DNA from: Robiginitomaculum sp. | GTDB taxonomy: Bacteria; Pseudomonadota; Alphaproteobacteria; Caulobacterales; Maricaulaceae | DNA: 64,000 bases | Reading direction: 5' to 3' | Assembly (NCBI GenBank): GCA_030949705.1 | Contig: JAUZSF010000021.1 | Location: 124,001-188,000 of the forward strand | Made by a program: the position numbers and the translations under genes | Notes under the pieces: model-generated | Seen by the model: the letters and a program-made list of their open reading frames with translations, nothing else | What the model was told of the DNA's origin: nothing | The model's database searches: none | Shown: positions 11,152-22,908 of the stretch, piece after piece | Layout: each line of letters opens with the position of its first letter | Position numbering within the stretch: position 1 is the stretch's first letter

Positions 11152-11152
<1 letters not shown>
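9875..11152 (-). CDS. proA: Gamma-glutamyl phosphate reductase
   Basis: NADPH-dependent reduction of glutamyl-5-phosphate, second step of proline synthesis. Aldehyde dehydrogenase fold with YESRPNVT (130-137) and catalytic Cys265 in [12 protein letters not shown]. 425 residues. Its ATG shares one base with the proB stop (TGATG at 11150-11154), implying translational coupling and stoichiometric output of the two enzymes, which hand over a labile intermediate. Confidence 0.97.
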
Positions 11153-13349
<2,197 letters not shown>

Positions 13350-13355
13350 CTAGCG

Positions 13356-13889
13356 CTATTTTTCTGCGCTGTCGCGCCAGATCATATTCAAACTGCGGGC
13401 CGTTTCACCCCGGCCAATGCTGTGACAGGCCCCCTCGGTGCCGTCATGGACAAAACCGATTTTCTCCAACACCCGGCACGAGGCCGGATTATCCTCAAAA
13501 TAACAGGCCACAATTTCCGTAATTCCACGGCTTTGCCGAGCCCATTTTACCACGGCCTTTGCCGCCTCGCTGGCAATGCCCATGCCCCAATAGGGTTTAC
13601 CGATCCAATAGCCCAGCTCGAATGCCGAACCACCCTTTTTGTGCAACCCCACGGCCCCCACCAGACCTTCGCCCTTCAGGGTAATGGCAAAGGGAAAATC
13701 GGTGCCCGCCGCCCGACCCGCATCATGCTTGGTCACCCATTCCACCGCATCCTGGCGGGTATAGGGATGCGGCATGCTGGTCACCATGCGGGCCACGTCA
13801 ATATCATTGGCCAGTTCAACCCGGCGATCAATATCGGTATCCTCGAAGGGTGCCAGGATCAGCCGTTCAGTTTCAATTTTATAGTCCAT
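13356..13889 (-). CDS. GNAT family N-acetyltransferase (RimJ/RimL-like)
   Basis: Acetyl-CoA dependent acyltransferase fold: N-terminal ETERLILAPFEDTDIDRRVE, acetyl-CoA loop region YWIGKPYWGMGIASEAAKAV, and ENPASCRVLEKIGF-type beta-bulge (here DNPASCRVLEKIGF). Two tandem ATGs exist (13892 and 13889); the AAGGAGG just upstream fits the second better. Substrate unknown. Sits between the rplU-rpmA terminator and obgE, so may head the obgE transcript. Confidence 0.85.
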   Translation of the reverse strand: MDYKIETERLILAPFEDTDIDRRVELANDIDVARMVTSMPHPYTRQDAVEWVTKHDAGRAAGTDFPFAITLKGEGLVGAVGLHKKGGSAFELGYWIGKPYWGMGIASEAAKAVVKWARQSRGITEIVACYFEDNPASCRVLEKIGFVHDGTEGACHSIGRGETARSLNMIWRDSAEK

Positions 13890-13910
13890 CATTACCTCCT
13901 TGGGGGCAAA

Positions 13911-13941
13911 GAAAAAGGGAGACGGCCCAGCCATCTCCCCT
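13911..13941 (-). terminator. Intrinsic terminator after rplU-rpmA
   Basis: On the minus strand a 10-bp stem (arms 13930-13939 and 13917-13926, one G-U pair) with a 3-nt loop is followed by T5 (13912-13916). It lies between rpmA and the acetyltransferase start, and overlaps the leader of the latter. Confidence 0.8.
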
Positions 13942-13984
13942 TTGAAACTTTTAGGCCACCTTTTGGGCGGCATGCAAAGCCGCG

Positions 13985-14248
13985 TTATTTTTTCGCTGCC
14001 GGCACGACAGACACATAGGACCGGTCGTTCTTTTTGCGGGTAAACTGAACCTTGCCCTCTTCAAGTGCGAAAAGGGTGTGGTCCTTGCCCATGCCAACAT
14101 TATCGCCCGGATACACCTTGGTGCCCCGTTGACGGATAATAATATTGCCAGCAATGACGTTTTCGCCACCGAATTTCTTTACGCCAAGACGACGGCCAGC
14201 ACTATCGCGACCATTGCGGGATGAACCGCCAGCTTTTTTGTGTGCCAT
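13985..14248 (-). CDS. rpmA: Ribosomal protein bL27
   Basis: 87-residue 50S protein near the peptidyl transferase centre. [16 protein letters not shown] start, [23 protein letters not shown] core. No N-terminal cleavage extension of the Firmicutes type. Directly follows rplU, 5 nt after its corrected stop; terminator downstream. Confidence 0.98.
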   Translation of the reverse strand: MAHKKAGGSSRNGRDSAGRRLGVKKFGGENVIAGNIIIRQRGTKVYPGDNVGMGKDHTLFALEEGKVQFTRKKNDRSYVSVVPAAKK

Positions 14249-14253
14249 TTGTG

Positions 14254-14762
14254 TTAGTCCTTCTTAGCAGCAGCAGCTTTTTTAGCCGGCGCTTTTTTGG
14301 CGGCTGCAGGTTTCTTGGCGGCAGGCTTGGCTGCCGCTTTTTTTGGCCGGTGCCTTTTTGGCAGCAGCGGGTTTGGCATCAGCCTTTTTCTCAGCGGCCG
14401 GTTTCGCGGCAGGCTTGGCCGCGGCTTTTTTTAGCCGCCGGCTTGGCACCCTTGGCCAGAATATCGGTTACCCGCACCACTGTTTCATACTGACGATGGC
14501 CGTGGGTACGGCGATAATTCTTACGACGCTTTTTCTTGAAGACCAGGATTTTGGCCCCTTTACGGGTTTCCAAAAGCTCGGCACGAACCTGTGCGCCTTC
14601 GACGACCGGTGAACCAACGGTGATATCATCACCATCACCAAGCATCAGAACCTGATCAAACACAACCGCTTCGCCGGCCTCAGTGTCCAGTCTTTCGATG
14701 ATCAGCACATCGCCCTTGGCGACTTTGTACTGCTTGCCACCGGTTTTAATCACCGCAAACAT
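14254..14762 (-). CDS. rplU: Ribosomal protein bL21 with Ala/Lys/Pro-rich tail (two apparent frameshifts)
   Basis: Core bL21 is intact: [51 protein letters not shown]. After residue ~110 the frame is broken at two T7 runs (plus strand 14426-14432 and 14338-14344). Removing one base at each restores a continuous tail of AAK/PAAK repeats ending at TAA 14254-14256, 5 nt before rpmA. Corrected length 168 residues. Alphaproteobacterial bL21 often has such histone-like basic tails. Sequencing error is likely; slippage on the A7 runs in the mRNA is a less likely alternative. Confidence 0.9.
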
Positions 14763-14868
14763 ATTTATCTCGTTTCTCTAACGGCAAGGCGTTGCAAGCC
14801 GTATCGGGTTTTCATAAATCTCATAGCAATGCACACCGCAAGGCAAAGCCCCCGGCAGCGAGCGGCGC

Positions 14869-14896
14869 ACTATAGCCATGCAGACCCCCAAGTCAA
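14869..14896 (-). promoter_or_regulatory. Sigma-70-type promoter for rplU-rpmA
   Basis: Minus strand TTGACT (14896-14891), 16-nt spacer, TATAGT (14874-14869). The inferred transcript starts near 14862, leaving a ~100-nt leader that contains an ACGGC/GCCGT inverted repeat close to the rplU ATG. The leader could host r-protein feedback but this is inference. Confidence 0.7.
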
Positions 14897-14997
14897 CGCG
14901 CTTTGCCGTGATCAGTACAGCCGCGCTTGCACCACGCCATTTGAACGTTAATCTGTGCTCTACATTAACAGGCAAATCAGAGAGCGGAGTGCAACAA

Positions 14998-16428
14998 ATG
15001 CGTGAAATCACAAAGTTTTATATCAATGGTGAGTGGGTCAGCCCCGCTGGCAACCGCACCATGGATGTGATTAACCCCGCCAATGAAGAGGTAAGCGGTC
15101 ATGTGGCCCTGGGCGATGCCGCGGACGTGGATCGTGCCGTCGCCGCCGCCAAAACCGCCTTTGAGTCGTACAGCGCCACATCGCAAAAAGACCGCCTGGA
15201 ACTCTTGCAGGCCATTATCGCTGCCTATCAGGGCCGGATGAATGATCTGGCCGAAGCCATGACCCTGGAAATGGGGGCGCCAAAATGGCTGTCCAGCACG
15301 GCACAAGCCGGATCCGCTTTGGCACATTTTGCCGAAGCCGCCAAGGTGCTGGAAAATTTTGAATTTGAACGCCAAAGCGGCAATTACACCCTGCGCCGCG
15401 AACCCATTGGGGTTTGCGGCCTGATCACGCCCTGGAACTGGCCGGTCAACCAGATCGCCTGCAAGCTGGCCCCGGCGCTTGCCGTGGGCTGTACCAGTGT
15501 GTGGAAACCCTCGGAACTGGCGCCCTATAGCGCGCAAGTGTTCATGGAAGTGCTGCACGAGGCCGGCGTACCTGCCGGTGTGGTCAATCTGGTCCATGGA
15601 GATGGCCCCAGTGTCGGCGCCGCCATCTCTGCCCACCCGGACATAGATATGGTTTCGTTCACCGGTTCTACCCGCGCCGGGATTGCGGTGGCCCAGGCCG
15701 CCGCGCCAACCATCAAGCGGGTAGCCCAGGAACTGGGTGGCAAATCCGCCAATATCATTCTGGATGATCTTCAGGGCGAAGATTTTGCCAAGGCGGTATC
15801 GGGGGGCATGCAAAGCATGTGCATCAATTCCGGCCAGAGCTGTAATGCCCCTTCGCGCATGCTGGTGCCCGCATCCCGGATGGACGAGGCCGCCGACATT
15901 GCCGCCGCGGTGGCCAATGGGGTTAAGGTCGCCGATCCGAGTGCCGATGGCATGGTGATGGGCCCGGTAATCTCGGGCAATCAATGGAACAAGATACAGG
16001 ACCTGATGGAGATTGCCATCAAGGAAGGCGCGCGGGTTGCCGCCGGTGGCCCGGGCCGTCCCGAAGGGCTGAACCGTGGCTATTATGTACGCCCCACCGT
16101 CTTTGCTGATGTCACCAATGATATGACCATTGCCCGTGAAGAAGTGTTTGGTCCGGTGCTGGTGATGATCGGCTATGAAGATGAGGCCGACGCCGTGACC
16201 ATTGCCAATGACACCCCTTATGGGCTGGCGGCCTATGTTTCGGGGGCAGATGCCGATCGTGTTGCCGATGTGGCGGCAAAAATGCGCGCCGGCCAGGTGG
16301 TGCTGAACGGGGCCGGGCTGGATATGTCGGCACCCTTTGGAGGCTATAAACAATCCGGCAATGGCCGCGAATGGGGCGCCCACGGCTTTGAGGAATATCT
16401 GGAAACCAAGGCCGTCATTGGCGCGTAG
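14998..16428 (+). CDS. NAD(P)-dependent aldehyde dehydrogenase family protein
   Basis: 476-residue ALDH: ITPWNWPVNQI (143-153), VSFTGSTRAG, ELGGKSAN with general base Glu245, and nucleophile Cys282 in INSGQSCNAPSR. EEVFGPVL is near residue 380. ATG at 14998 follows GGAG with 9-nt spacing. Substrate cannot be assigned; the downstream acyl-CoA synthetase (93 nt away, same strand) suggests an aldehyde-to-acid-to-acyl-CoA route. Divergent from rplU. Confidence 0.9.
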   Translation: MREITKFYINGEWVSPAGNRTMDVINPANEEVSGHVALGDAADVDRAVAAAKTAFESYSATSQKDRLELLQAIIAAYQGRMNDLAEAMTLEMGAPKWLSSTAQAGSALAHFAEAAKVLENFEFERQSGNYTLRREPIGVCGLITPWNWPVNQIACKLAPALAVGCTSVWKPSELAPYSAQVFMEVLHEAGVPAGVVNLVHGDGPSVGAAISAHPDIDMVSFTGSTRAGIAVAQAAAPTIKRVAQELGGKSANIILDDLQGEDFAKAVSGGMQSMCINSGQSCNAPSRMLVPASRMDEAADIAAAVANGVKVADPSADGMVMGPVISGNQWNKIQDLMEIAIKEGARVAAGGPGRPEGLNRGYYVRPTVFADVTNDMTIAREEVFGPVLVMIGYEDEADAVTIANDTPYGLAAYVSGADADRVADVAAKMRAGQVVLNGAGLDMSAPFGGYKQSGNGREWGAHGFEEYLETKAVIGA

Positions 16429-16521
16429 AAAAATATTCCCCAAAAAGCATGAAAATGCCTTTCGCCGGGCATAAAAGCCTGCCAAAAATAGCAAAACAAA
16501 GAGAGAATGAGGGGTAACCGT

Positions 16522-18210
16522 ATGAGCTTTTTCGATTCCATCGAGGCCTTTGTGGCCGCCGCCACTGCGCCGGAAGCTGATCTGGCAGTGGGCCGCGAGG
16601 TCATTAATGGTGTGGAATACACCGTATTCACCAAGGCCCCGGACAGTCTGCGCGATCTGTTTGGCATGATGCTGATGCATGGTGACACACCGTTTCTGGT
16701 GGAGGATGAAACCCGGCTCAGCTTTGCCGAGACCTATCATGCCGCGGCGCGCTATGCCCATGTGCTGGTGGGGCTGGGGGTTAAAAAAGGCGACCGCGTA
16801 TCCATCTCCATGCGCAATCGTACCGAATGGGTGATCGGCTTTATTGGTACCTTGATGGCCGGGGCGGTGGTGACCCCCTTAAACTCTTGGTGGGGCACCG
16901 AAGAAATCGCCTATGCCCTTAAAGACAGTGGCGCCAAAATCATTCTGGTGGACCCGCGCCGGGCCAGACATTTCATGCCGCTGTTGGACGAACTGGACCT
17001 GACCCTTATCTTGAGTGGTCAAAGCGATGAAACGCACCCTCGCGTGCTGGATTATGATGCGCTGATGGCGGCCTCCACCCAAACCACCCCGCCCGAGGTG
17101 GAGATCGGCCCCGAAGACGATGCCACCTTGATGTATACCTCTGGCTCGACCGGCCATCCCAAGGGGGCGGTATCAACCAACCGAGCGGTGATCACCGGCA
17201 TATTGGGTTATGCCCTGATGGGGCTGGCCATGCAGGCCTCACGCGGCGAAACCCCGGGCAGCGGCCCCCAACCGGTGGTGCTGGAAACCATTCCGCTTTT
17301 TCATGTCACCGGCTGTGTGGTGATTTTTCTGGTCTCCATTGTGGCTGCCCGCAAATTGGTACTGATGCGCAAATGGGACGTGACCGAGGCCATGCGCCTG
17401 ATCGAAAAAGAAAAAGTTACCTCGCTGACCGGGGTGCCGACCATGACGGCGGATCTGCTGAACGCCCCCAACCGGGATGAGTATGATCTTTCCAGCCTTA
17501 CCGATCTGGGTGCCGGCGGGGCCGCACGGCCACCCGATCATGTTAAGCCGCTGAACGACATGCTGGGCCAGGCGCGCCCCTTGGCCGGCTATGGCCTGAC
17601 CGAAACCAATGGCATTGGAGCCTTTAATGCCGGCGATGACTATCTGAAACGCCCGGACAGCATTGGCAAACCGGCCAGCCCGATTGTGGAGCTGGAAATT
17701 CGCGACCCCGACGGCAAGGTGGTACCCACCGGTGAACGGGGTGAAATCTATCTCAAATCCGCGGCCAATATCCGCTGTTACTGGAACAAGCCCGAAGCCA
17801 CCGCCGAGGCCTTTACCGATGGCTGGTTGCATACCGGCGATGTGGGTGTTTTTGATGAGGACGGTTTTCTTTATATTGTTGACCGCATCAAGGATATTAT
17901 CATTCGCGGCGGCGAAAACATTGCCACTCTTGAGGTCGAGGCCGCCATTTGCGCCCATCCGGACGTATTGGAAGCCACCGTGTTTGGCGTGCCTGATGAT
18001 CGCCTTGGCGAACTGGTAGCAACGGTGGTGTATCGCCGCCCGGACAGTGGGCTGGATGCAAAAAAACTCACGGCAGATCTGTCTGACCAACTGGCGGCCT
18101 ATAAAATTCCCTCCCTCATTGAATTTATGGACGAGCCTCTGCCCCGCATCGCCTCTGGCAAGATCGCCAAAAAAGCCCTGCGGGAAAAAATGATTGCCGA
18201 AGCCAGCTGA
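16522..18210 (+). CDS. Class I adenylate-forming acyl-CoA synthetase
   Basis: ATP/AMP-dependent CoA ligase of 562 residues. P-loop motif YTSGSTGHPKG (205-215), GYGLTETNG, GWLHTGDVG, DRIKDIIIRGGENI, and C-terminal SGKIAKKALRE with the catalytic lysine. ATG 16522 preceded by AGGGG; an upstream in-frame start at 16507 lacks support. Chain length preference is unknown. Probably cotranscribed with the aldehyde dehydrogenase. Confidence 0.9.
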   Translation: MSFFDSIEAFVAAATAPEADLAVGREVINGVEYTVFTKAPDSLRDLFGMMLMHGDTPFLVEDETRLSFAETYHAAARYAHVLVGLGVKKGDRVSISMRNRTEWVIGFIGTLMAGAVVTPLNSWWGTEEIAYALKDSGAKIILVDPRRARHFMPLLDELDLTLILSGQSDETHPRVLDYDALMAASTQTTPPEVEIGPEDDATLMYTSGSTGHPKGAVSTNRAVITGILGYALMGLAMQASRGETPGSGPQPVVLETIPLFHVTGCVVIFLVSIVAARKLVLMRKWDVTEAMRLIEKEKVTSLTGVPTMTADLLNAPNRDEYDLSSLTDLGAGGAARPPDHVKPLNDMLGQARPLAGYGLTETNGIGAFNAGDDYLKRPDSIGKPASPIVELEIRDPDGKVVPTGERGEIYLKSAANIRCYWNKPEATAEAFTDGWLHTGDVGVFDEDGFLYIVDRIKDIIIRGGENIATLEVEAAICAHPDVLEATVFGVPDDRLGELVATVVYRRPDSGLDAKKLTADLSDQLAAYKIPSLIEFMDEPLPRIASGKIAKKALREKMIAEAS

Positions 18211-18312
18211 CGCCTGCCCCGGACGGGATCCGGGGATGAGGTGGACGTTAAATGAAACCCTCACCCTGAGGGGGTTCCGAAGGAAATTATCTGGAAGGGT
18301 GAGGGGAAAATA
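18211..18312. repeat. Intergenic palindromic repeats between convergent genes
   Basis: Two modules lie between acyl-CoA synthetase (+) and the YaiI gene (-). One is a CCCCGGA/TCCGGGG-type unit (about 18215-18234, family shared with 29619-29637). The other is a CCCTCACC/GGTGAGGGG bracket (about 18257-18305). They probably act as bidirectional terminators. Confidence 0.7.
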
Positions 18313-18317
18313 GCCCC

Positions 18318-18764
18318 CTACCCCACCGCGCGCATTTCGCGTTCCAGCGCATCCAGAAAGCGCGAGCGGTCAGCGCGTGTAAAGGCCTTGCCGCCGCCCT
18401 GCATCAGGGGGTTGGCAGAGCGCAAATCGGTCATCAGATCGCGAGTGGCAAGGATATGGCCGATATTTTCCGGGGTGAAGATTTCGCCATTATGTTGCAG
18501 CACCCGGGCGCCAGCGGCAATGCACCGACTGGCCAGTGGAATATCGCCGGTAATGACCACATCGCCTTTGCCCGCGCGCTCAGCAATCCAGTCATCGGCC
18601 ACATCGGGGCCAGCGGCAACGATGATGTTTTCCACCAGCGGATGATGATTGGGCCGCAGCCCGCCATTGGAGACGATATAGACCTGTACCTTGTGCCGGT
18701 CGGCGACACGAAGGATTTCGTCTTTAACCGGACAGGCATCGGCATCAATATAAATACTGGTCAT
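18318..18764 (-). CDS. YaiI/YqxD family protein (DUF188)
   Basis: 148 residues, start MTSIYIDADACPVKDEI with the family signature DADACP, then AGPDVADDWIAERAGKGD, VITGDIPLA and LMQGGGKAFTRADRS. A PIN-like fold is suggested for the family, with conserved acidic residues visible here; biochemical role unknown. Ends 9 nt after the M3 peptidase start region of the same strand would begin, i.e. it is downstream of that gene. Confidence 0.9.
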   Translation of the reverse strand: MTSIYIDADACPVKDEILRVADRHKVQVYIVSNGGLRPNHHPLVENIIVAAGPDVADDWIAERAGKGDVVITGDIPLASRCIAAGARVLQHNGEIFTPENIGHILATRDLMTDLRSANPLMQGGGKAFTRADRSRFLDALEREMRAVG

Positions 18765-18773
18765 AGGCCAGTC

Positions 18774-20972
18774 TTAAGGTTTGCTGTCCTTTTTGGGAAC
18801 CGGAAAACCGCGATCGCGCATCAATGCATCAATTTTGGCATCGCGGCCCCGAAAGGCGCGATATGCCTCGGCCGGATCAATGGAGTTTCGCGGCGCAAAG
18901 AGGTTATCCACCAGTTTTTTGGCAACCACCTTGTCGTAAAACCCGCCCGGCGCCTCGGCAAAGGCCTCTGCCGCATCGGCGGTCAGCACATCGGCCCACA
19001 TATAGCCGTAATAGCCCGCCGCATAGCCCTCGCCAGAGAAGATATGGCCAAATTGCGTGCTGCGATGGCGCATGGGAATTTCCTTTGGCGCGTGCAGGGC
19101 CATCATGTTTTCACGCTCAAACTTATCCGGATCAATCCCGGTGGGATCCACCGTGTGATAACGCATATCCATCAGGGCCGAAGCCAGATATTCGGTGGTG
19201 GCAAAGCCCTGATTAAAGGTGGCCGCCGCCTTGATCTTGGCCACCAGCGCCGCCGGGATCGGCTCGCCGGTTTTGTAGTGCACCAGAAATTGATTGATGA
19301 CCTTGTCGGTGGACAACCAGCGTTCCAGCAATTGCGATTGAAACTCGGTATAATCGCGCACGCCGCCGTTCAAGGTTGGGTAATCCACCTTGGACGAGAA
19401 GAAATGCAAGGCATGTCCAAATTCGTGAAATAACGTGCTGGCATCATCCCAAGAGATCAGCACCGGCTCGCCGGGTTCACCCTTGATAAAGTTTGAATTG
19501 TTGGATGCCAACACGGTCTGCGGCCCGTCAATGTTTTCATAAGAGCGATAGGTGGTCGCCCAGGCACCCGAGCGCTTGCCGGGTCGGGCATAGGGATCCA
19601 GATACCACAGGCCGATTTCCTTGCCGCTGGTCCGATCGGTGACGCGCCAGACGTGCACGTCTTCGTTAAACACCGGCACTTCGCCATCGGGCAGCGCGGT
19701 AAATTCAAAATTGAACAGCTCGCCCGCCACAAAGAACAGCGCCTCGCGCAATTTATCCAATTGCAGATATTGCTTTACCTCATCCGAGTTCAGATCGTAT
19801 TTGGCTTTGCGCACCTTTTCGGCGTAATAGCGATAATCCCATGGCGCGATAGTAATATTGGCGCCCTCGGCATCGGCAATCGCCTGCATGTCGGCCACTT
19901 CTTCTTTCACCCGGGCGAGCGCTGCGGGCCAGACCGCCTCCATCAGCGCCAGCGCGCGTTCAGGTGTTTTGGCCATACGGTTTTCCAGCCGCCAGCTGGC
20001 ATAATTGTCATAGCCCAGCAAATGCACGCGTTCGTTTCTAAGCTGCAGAATTTGCGCAATGATAGCGTTATTATCGTGCGAATCACCATTATCGCCGCGG
20101 CTGTAATAGGTGCGCCAGACCTTTTCGCGCACATCGCGTTCGTCTGAATAGGTCAGAAATGGCGACATGGACGAGCGGGTATTGGTAATGGCGTATTGCC
20201 CCTCATGATCGCGCGCCTTGGCCGCCGAGGCTGCTGCTTTGATGAAACTGTCCGGCAGGCCGCCCAACTGATCCTTGGTGATATAGGTGACATAGCCCTC
20301 TTCGTCGGCCAGCACATTATTGCCAAACTTGGTATGCAGCTCGGCCAGTTTTGAGTTGATCTCGGCATAGCGTTTTTTATCGGGGCCGGACAGCGTTGCC
20401 CCATTGCGGGCAAAGCTGTCATAGGTCAGTTGCACCAGACGTTGCTGGTCCGGGCGCAAGGTTTTCATTTCGTCGCCTTCATAGACCGCTTTGACGCGGG
20501 CAAAGAGCGCCGCATTTTGCGTAATCTTTGAACCGAATTCAGAAAGTTTGGGGGCCATTTCGCCCTGAATGGTGCGAAATTCCGGTGAAGACATATTGGA
20601 AGACCAGATCCCCCAATAGGTGAAGACCCGGTTCAGATCGCGGCCCGAACGTTCCAGCGCCACAATGGTATTTTCAAAGGTAGGCGCGTCCCGATTGGCG
20701 GTAATGGCATCGATTTCGGCCAGGTTTTTGACCATGCCGGCTTCCAGCGCCGGTTTCAAATCGCTCAGCTTCGCCGCATCGAAGGCGGGCGTGCCGCCAT
20801 AAGGGCCGGTCCATTCAGCCAGCAGAGGGTTTGCATCCATTGCCATATCCTGTTGCCCGGCCTCTTCGGCGCTCTTGGTTTTTGTGTTTTCTGCCGGGGC
20901 CTCTGGCGCACCGCACGCCGCCATAAAGGTCAGTGTAGAGATGGCCGCACCGGCCAGAAAAAATTTACGCAT
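18774..20972 (-). CDS. M3 family metallopeptidase (peptidyl-dipeptidase Dcp-like), lipoprotein
   Basis: Thimet-oligopeptidase fold zinc peptidase. Lipoprotein signal with lipobox MAAC, Cys20; zinc motif HEFGH at 516-520 (FHEFGHALHFFSS), with YLASALMD and GYAAGYYGYMWAD downstream. 732 residues. E. coli Dcp is soluble; this copy is predicted to be a membrane-anchored periplasmic enzyme degrading oligopeptides. Start ATG 20972. Confidence 0.93.
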   Translation of the reverse strand: MRKFFLAGAAISTLTFMAACGAPEAPAENTKTKSAEEAGQQDMAMDANPLLAEWTGPYGGTPAFDAAKLSDLKPALEAGMVKNLAEIDAITANRDAPTFENTIVALERSGRDLNRVFTYWGIWSSNMSSPEFRTIQGEMAPKLSEFGSKITQNAALFARVKAVYEGDEMKTLRPDQQRLVQLTYDSFARNGATLSGPDKKRYAEINSKLAELHTKFGNNVLADEEGYVTYITKDQLGGLPDSFIKAAASAAKARDHEGQYAITNTRSSMSPFLTYSDERDVREKVWRTYYSRGDNGDSHDNNAIIAQILQLRNERVHLLGYDNYASWRLENRMAKTPERALALMEAVWPAALARVKEEVADMQAIADAEGANITIAPWDYRYYAEKVRKAKYDLNSDEVKQYLQLDKLREALFFVAGELFNFEFTALPDGEVPVFNEDVHVWRVTDRTSGKEIGLWYLDPYARPGKRSGAWATTYRSYENIDGPQTVLASNNSNFIKGEPGEPVLISWDDASTLFHEFGHALHFFSSKVDYPTLNGGVRDYTEFQSQLLERWLSTDKVINQFLVHYKTGEPIPAALVAKIKAAATFNQGFATTEYLASALMDMRYHTVDPTGIDPDKFERENMMALHAPKEIPMRHRSTQFGHIFSGEGYAAGYYGYMWADVLTADAAEAFAEAPGGFYDKVVAKKLVDNLFAPRNSIDPAEAYRAFRGRDAKIDALMRDRGFPVPKKDSKP

Positions 20973-21065
20973 GAAAATGCCCCTTGGTTATTCCTGTCCC
21001 TGTGTATCGCCGGGCACGCATTGACAATAGTTAAATATCAGCAAGGCCCCAGGGCCAAATCCGCC

Positions 21066-22817
21066 TCAAGCGGTAAATTCACCCAGCAAGGCAATGAATT
21101 CCGGTATCAGGGTATTGCGCGCCTCATCACTACTCCAAAACGGGTTCATGAACACCAGCCGCAATAGGGCCAGACTGTCTTCATCGCGCACGCCACCATA
21201 GCCCTTCACATGGCGATCAATCAGGGCCTCATAGCTGGCTGCGCCCAGCACGGTTTTGGAGACGGAAAAGTCCGGATTTTGCTGAAATTTTGTATAAACC
21301 GCCAGCGTGCGGGCATTGGACTGGCTCAAGGTCTCGCCCGGTTTGGCCAGCGAGAAGCACAATATATTGGTATCGGCCGGCTCTAATGGCCGTACCAGCG
21401 GATTGGCGCGGGCCAGCACCCCCTGGAACGTCTGACGGGCCTCAATGCCGGCAGCCATGATCTTGCCAAATTTTTTGTGGCCAAAGCCCAGGGTTTTCCC
21501 GGTCAGCCAGGTCGCCGCGGCCCCGGCGCCCGAGCGCGACCCCTCCAGCGTACAGCGCCATTTATCTTTTGTATCGGCACGGTCAATATAGGGGGCCTGA
21601 AAACTGGATGCCCGATAAGCGTGTTCATCCCGGCACACAAAGGCCCCGCATGAATAAGGTACATAGCCCAGCTTGTGCGGATCAATGGTTACCGATTGCG
21701 AGCGCGAAATGGCGCGCAGCGCCGATCGTTGTTCAGGGGCCAGCACCTCTTCATCCGGGCCGCCCAAAAGCGTGCAGAAAAACCCGCCATAGGCCGCATC
21801 CACATGGTGCCAGATATGGATACCCTCTTCCTTCAGCTGGTCCAGCATGTCGGCCACGCGGTCCACCGGGTCGATCTCGCCGGCTTCGGTGGTGCCGGTC
21901 ACACTGGTCAGGCACAATACCGGACGGCCCGCATCACGGGCTTCGTCGATACGCCCGGCCAGCGCCTGCAGGTCTACCCGGCCATAGGCATCCAGCGGCG
22001 TATTCCAGAAGGAATCCTCGCCCAGTCCAAAAAGGTTGGCCGCCTTTTGCCAGGAAAAATGCTTGTTCCCCGGGGTGATCAGCACCGGCCCCAGATAATC
22101 GCGGCCCGTGCATTTGCCAATGCGCCGCGCCACTTCAAACGGGTTGTCCAACACCATGCTGGCGGCGCGCAGGGTCTCTTCATCCACGCCGCGCTCTTTT
22201 TGGATCTGCTCGAACGCGCGCCAGCCCATATGGGCCGACGCAAACGGGTCCAGTTCATCCCCATCGCGCTCTGCCAGTACGAGGCCCAGCGACAAGCCAT
22301 GATCCATCCGGTAACGGGCCCGCCACACCGCCTCGAAATTGGCCATGGTGCCACCGCTGGTAAAATGACCCTGCGCCAGTTTGGGGTCATACCCCACCAT
22401 TTTGCCCAGCATGGCGATGGCCTCGGATTCCATCCGCGCCCCCACCCGGGCCACTTCGCGCGAGGTGTTATTGGGGTTGTGAAGAAGCGTGGCAAAATGG
22501 CCAAACAGCGCCGGCAAAGACAGCTCGGACACCATATGGCCGATATAGCGCGGGGTGAATTTGGGTACTTCGGAACGCAACATATCCAACAGATTGCGCA
22601 GTTCCTGACCCAGCACTTCGCGTTCGTGCAGAAACGCCGGCGACAGGCGCCGTGCCTCGGATATGGCCTCCGGGTCATCGGCGAACAAGGACCGCCGCCA
22701 ATCAAACCAATGATCCAGAATGGCCTGAAATTCCCCGCGAACCCAGGGGCCATTCTCGGACTTGGGACCCAGAAAATAGGCGTCCGCCGCAAAAGGTTTG
22801 TCATCATGCTGTGTCAT
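21066..22817 (-). CDS. PLP-dependent group II decarboxylase
   Basis: 583 residues of the aromatic/acidic amino acid decarboxylase superfamily. HFTSGGTMANFEA binds the phosphate, Asp340 in HHVDAAYGG pairs with the pyridine nitrogen, Lys382 in DPHKLGYVPYSCG forms the Schiff base. N-terminal ~90 residues are an extension. Substrate unknown. No RBS-linked partner gene; flanked by a repeat island upstream. A second, diverged decarboxylase is at 35316. Confidence 0.87.
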   Translation of the reverse strand: MTQHDDKPFAADAYFLGPKSENGPWVRGEFQAILDHWFDWRRSLFADDPEAISEARRLSPAFLHEREVLGQELRNLLDMLRSEVPKFTPRYIGHMVSELSLPALFGHFATLLHNPNNTSREVARVGARMESEAIAMLGKMVGYDPKLAQGHFTSGGTMANFEAVWRARYRMDHGLSLGLVLAERDGDELDPFASAHMGWRAFEQIQKERGVDEETLRAASMVLDNPFEVARRIGKCTGRDYLGPVLITPGNKHFSWQKAANLFGLGEDSFWNTPLDAYGRVDLQALAGRIDEARDAGRPVLCLTSVTGTTEAGEIDPVDRVADMLDQLKEEGIHIWHHVDAAYGGFFCTLLGGPDEEVLAPEQRSALRAISRSQSVTIDPHKLGYVPYSCGAFVCRDEHAYRASSFQAPYIDRADTKDKWRCTLEGSRSGAGAAATWLTGKTLGFGHKKFGKIMAAGIEARQTFQGVLARANPLVRPLEPADTNILCFSLAKPGETLSQSNARTLAVYTKFQQNPDFSVSKTVLGAASYEALIDRHVKGYGGVRDEDSLALLRLVFMNPFWSSDEARNTLIPEFIALLGEFTA

Positions 22818-22908
22818 GGCTTCGCATTATAACAGATGTTACTATCTGGCTATAGCGATTGTGGTGATGATCTGTCGCAGGAGGGAGGGTAGCATTTCTG
22901 CTCCCTAT

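Noticed and set aside
14977-16761. A 594-codon open frame on the minus strand, antisense to the aldehyde dehydrogenase
   Set aside because: It is a mirror of the GC-biased codons of the plus-strand gene. The plus-strand product has full ALDH motifs, and the antisense product has no recognisable domain.
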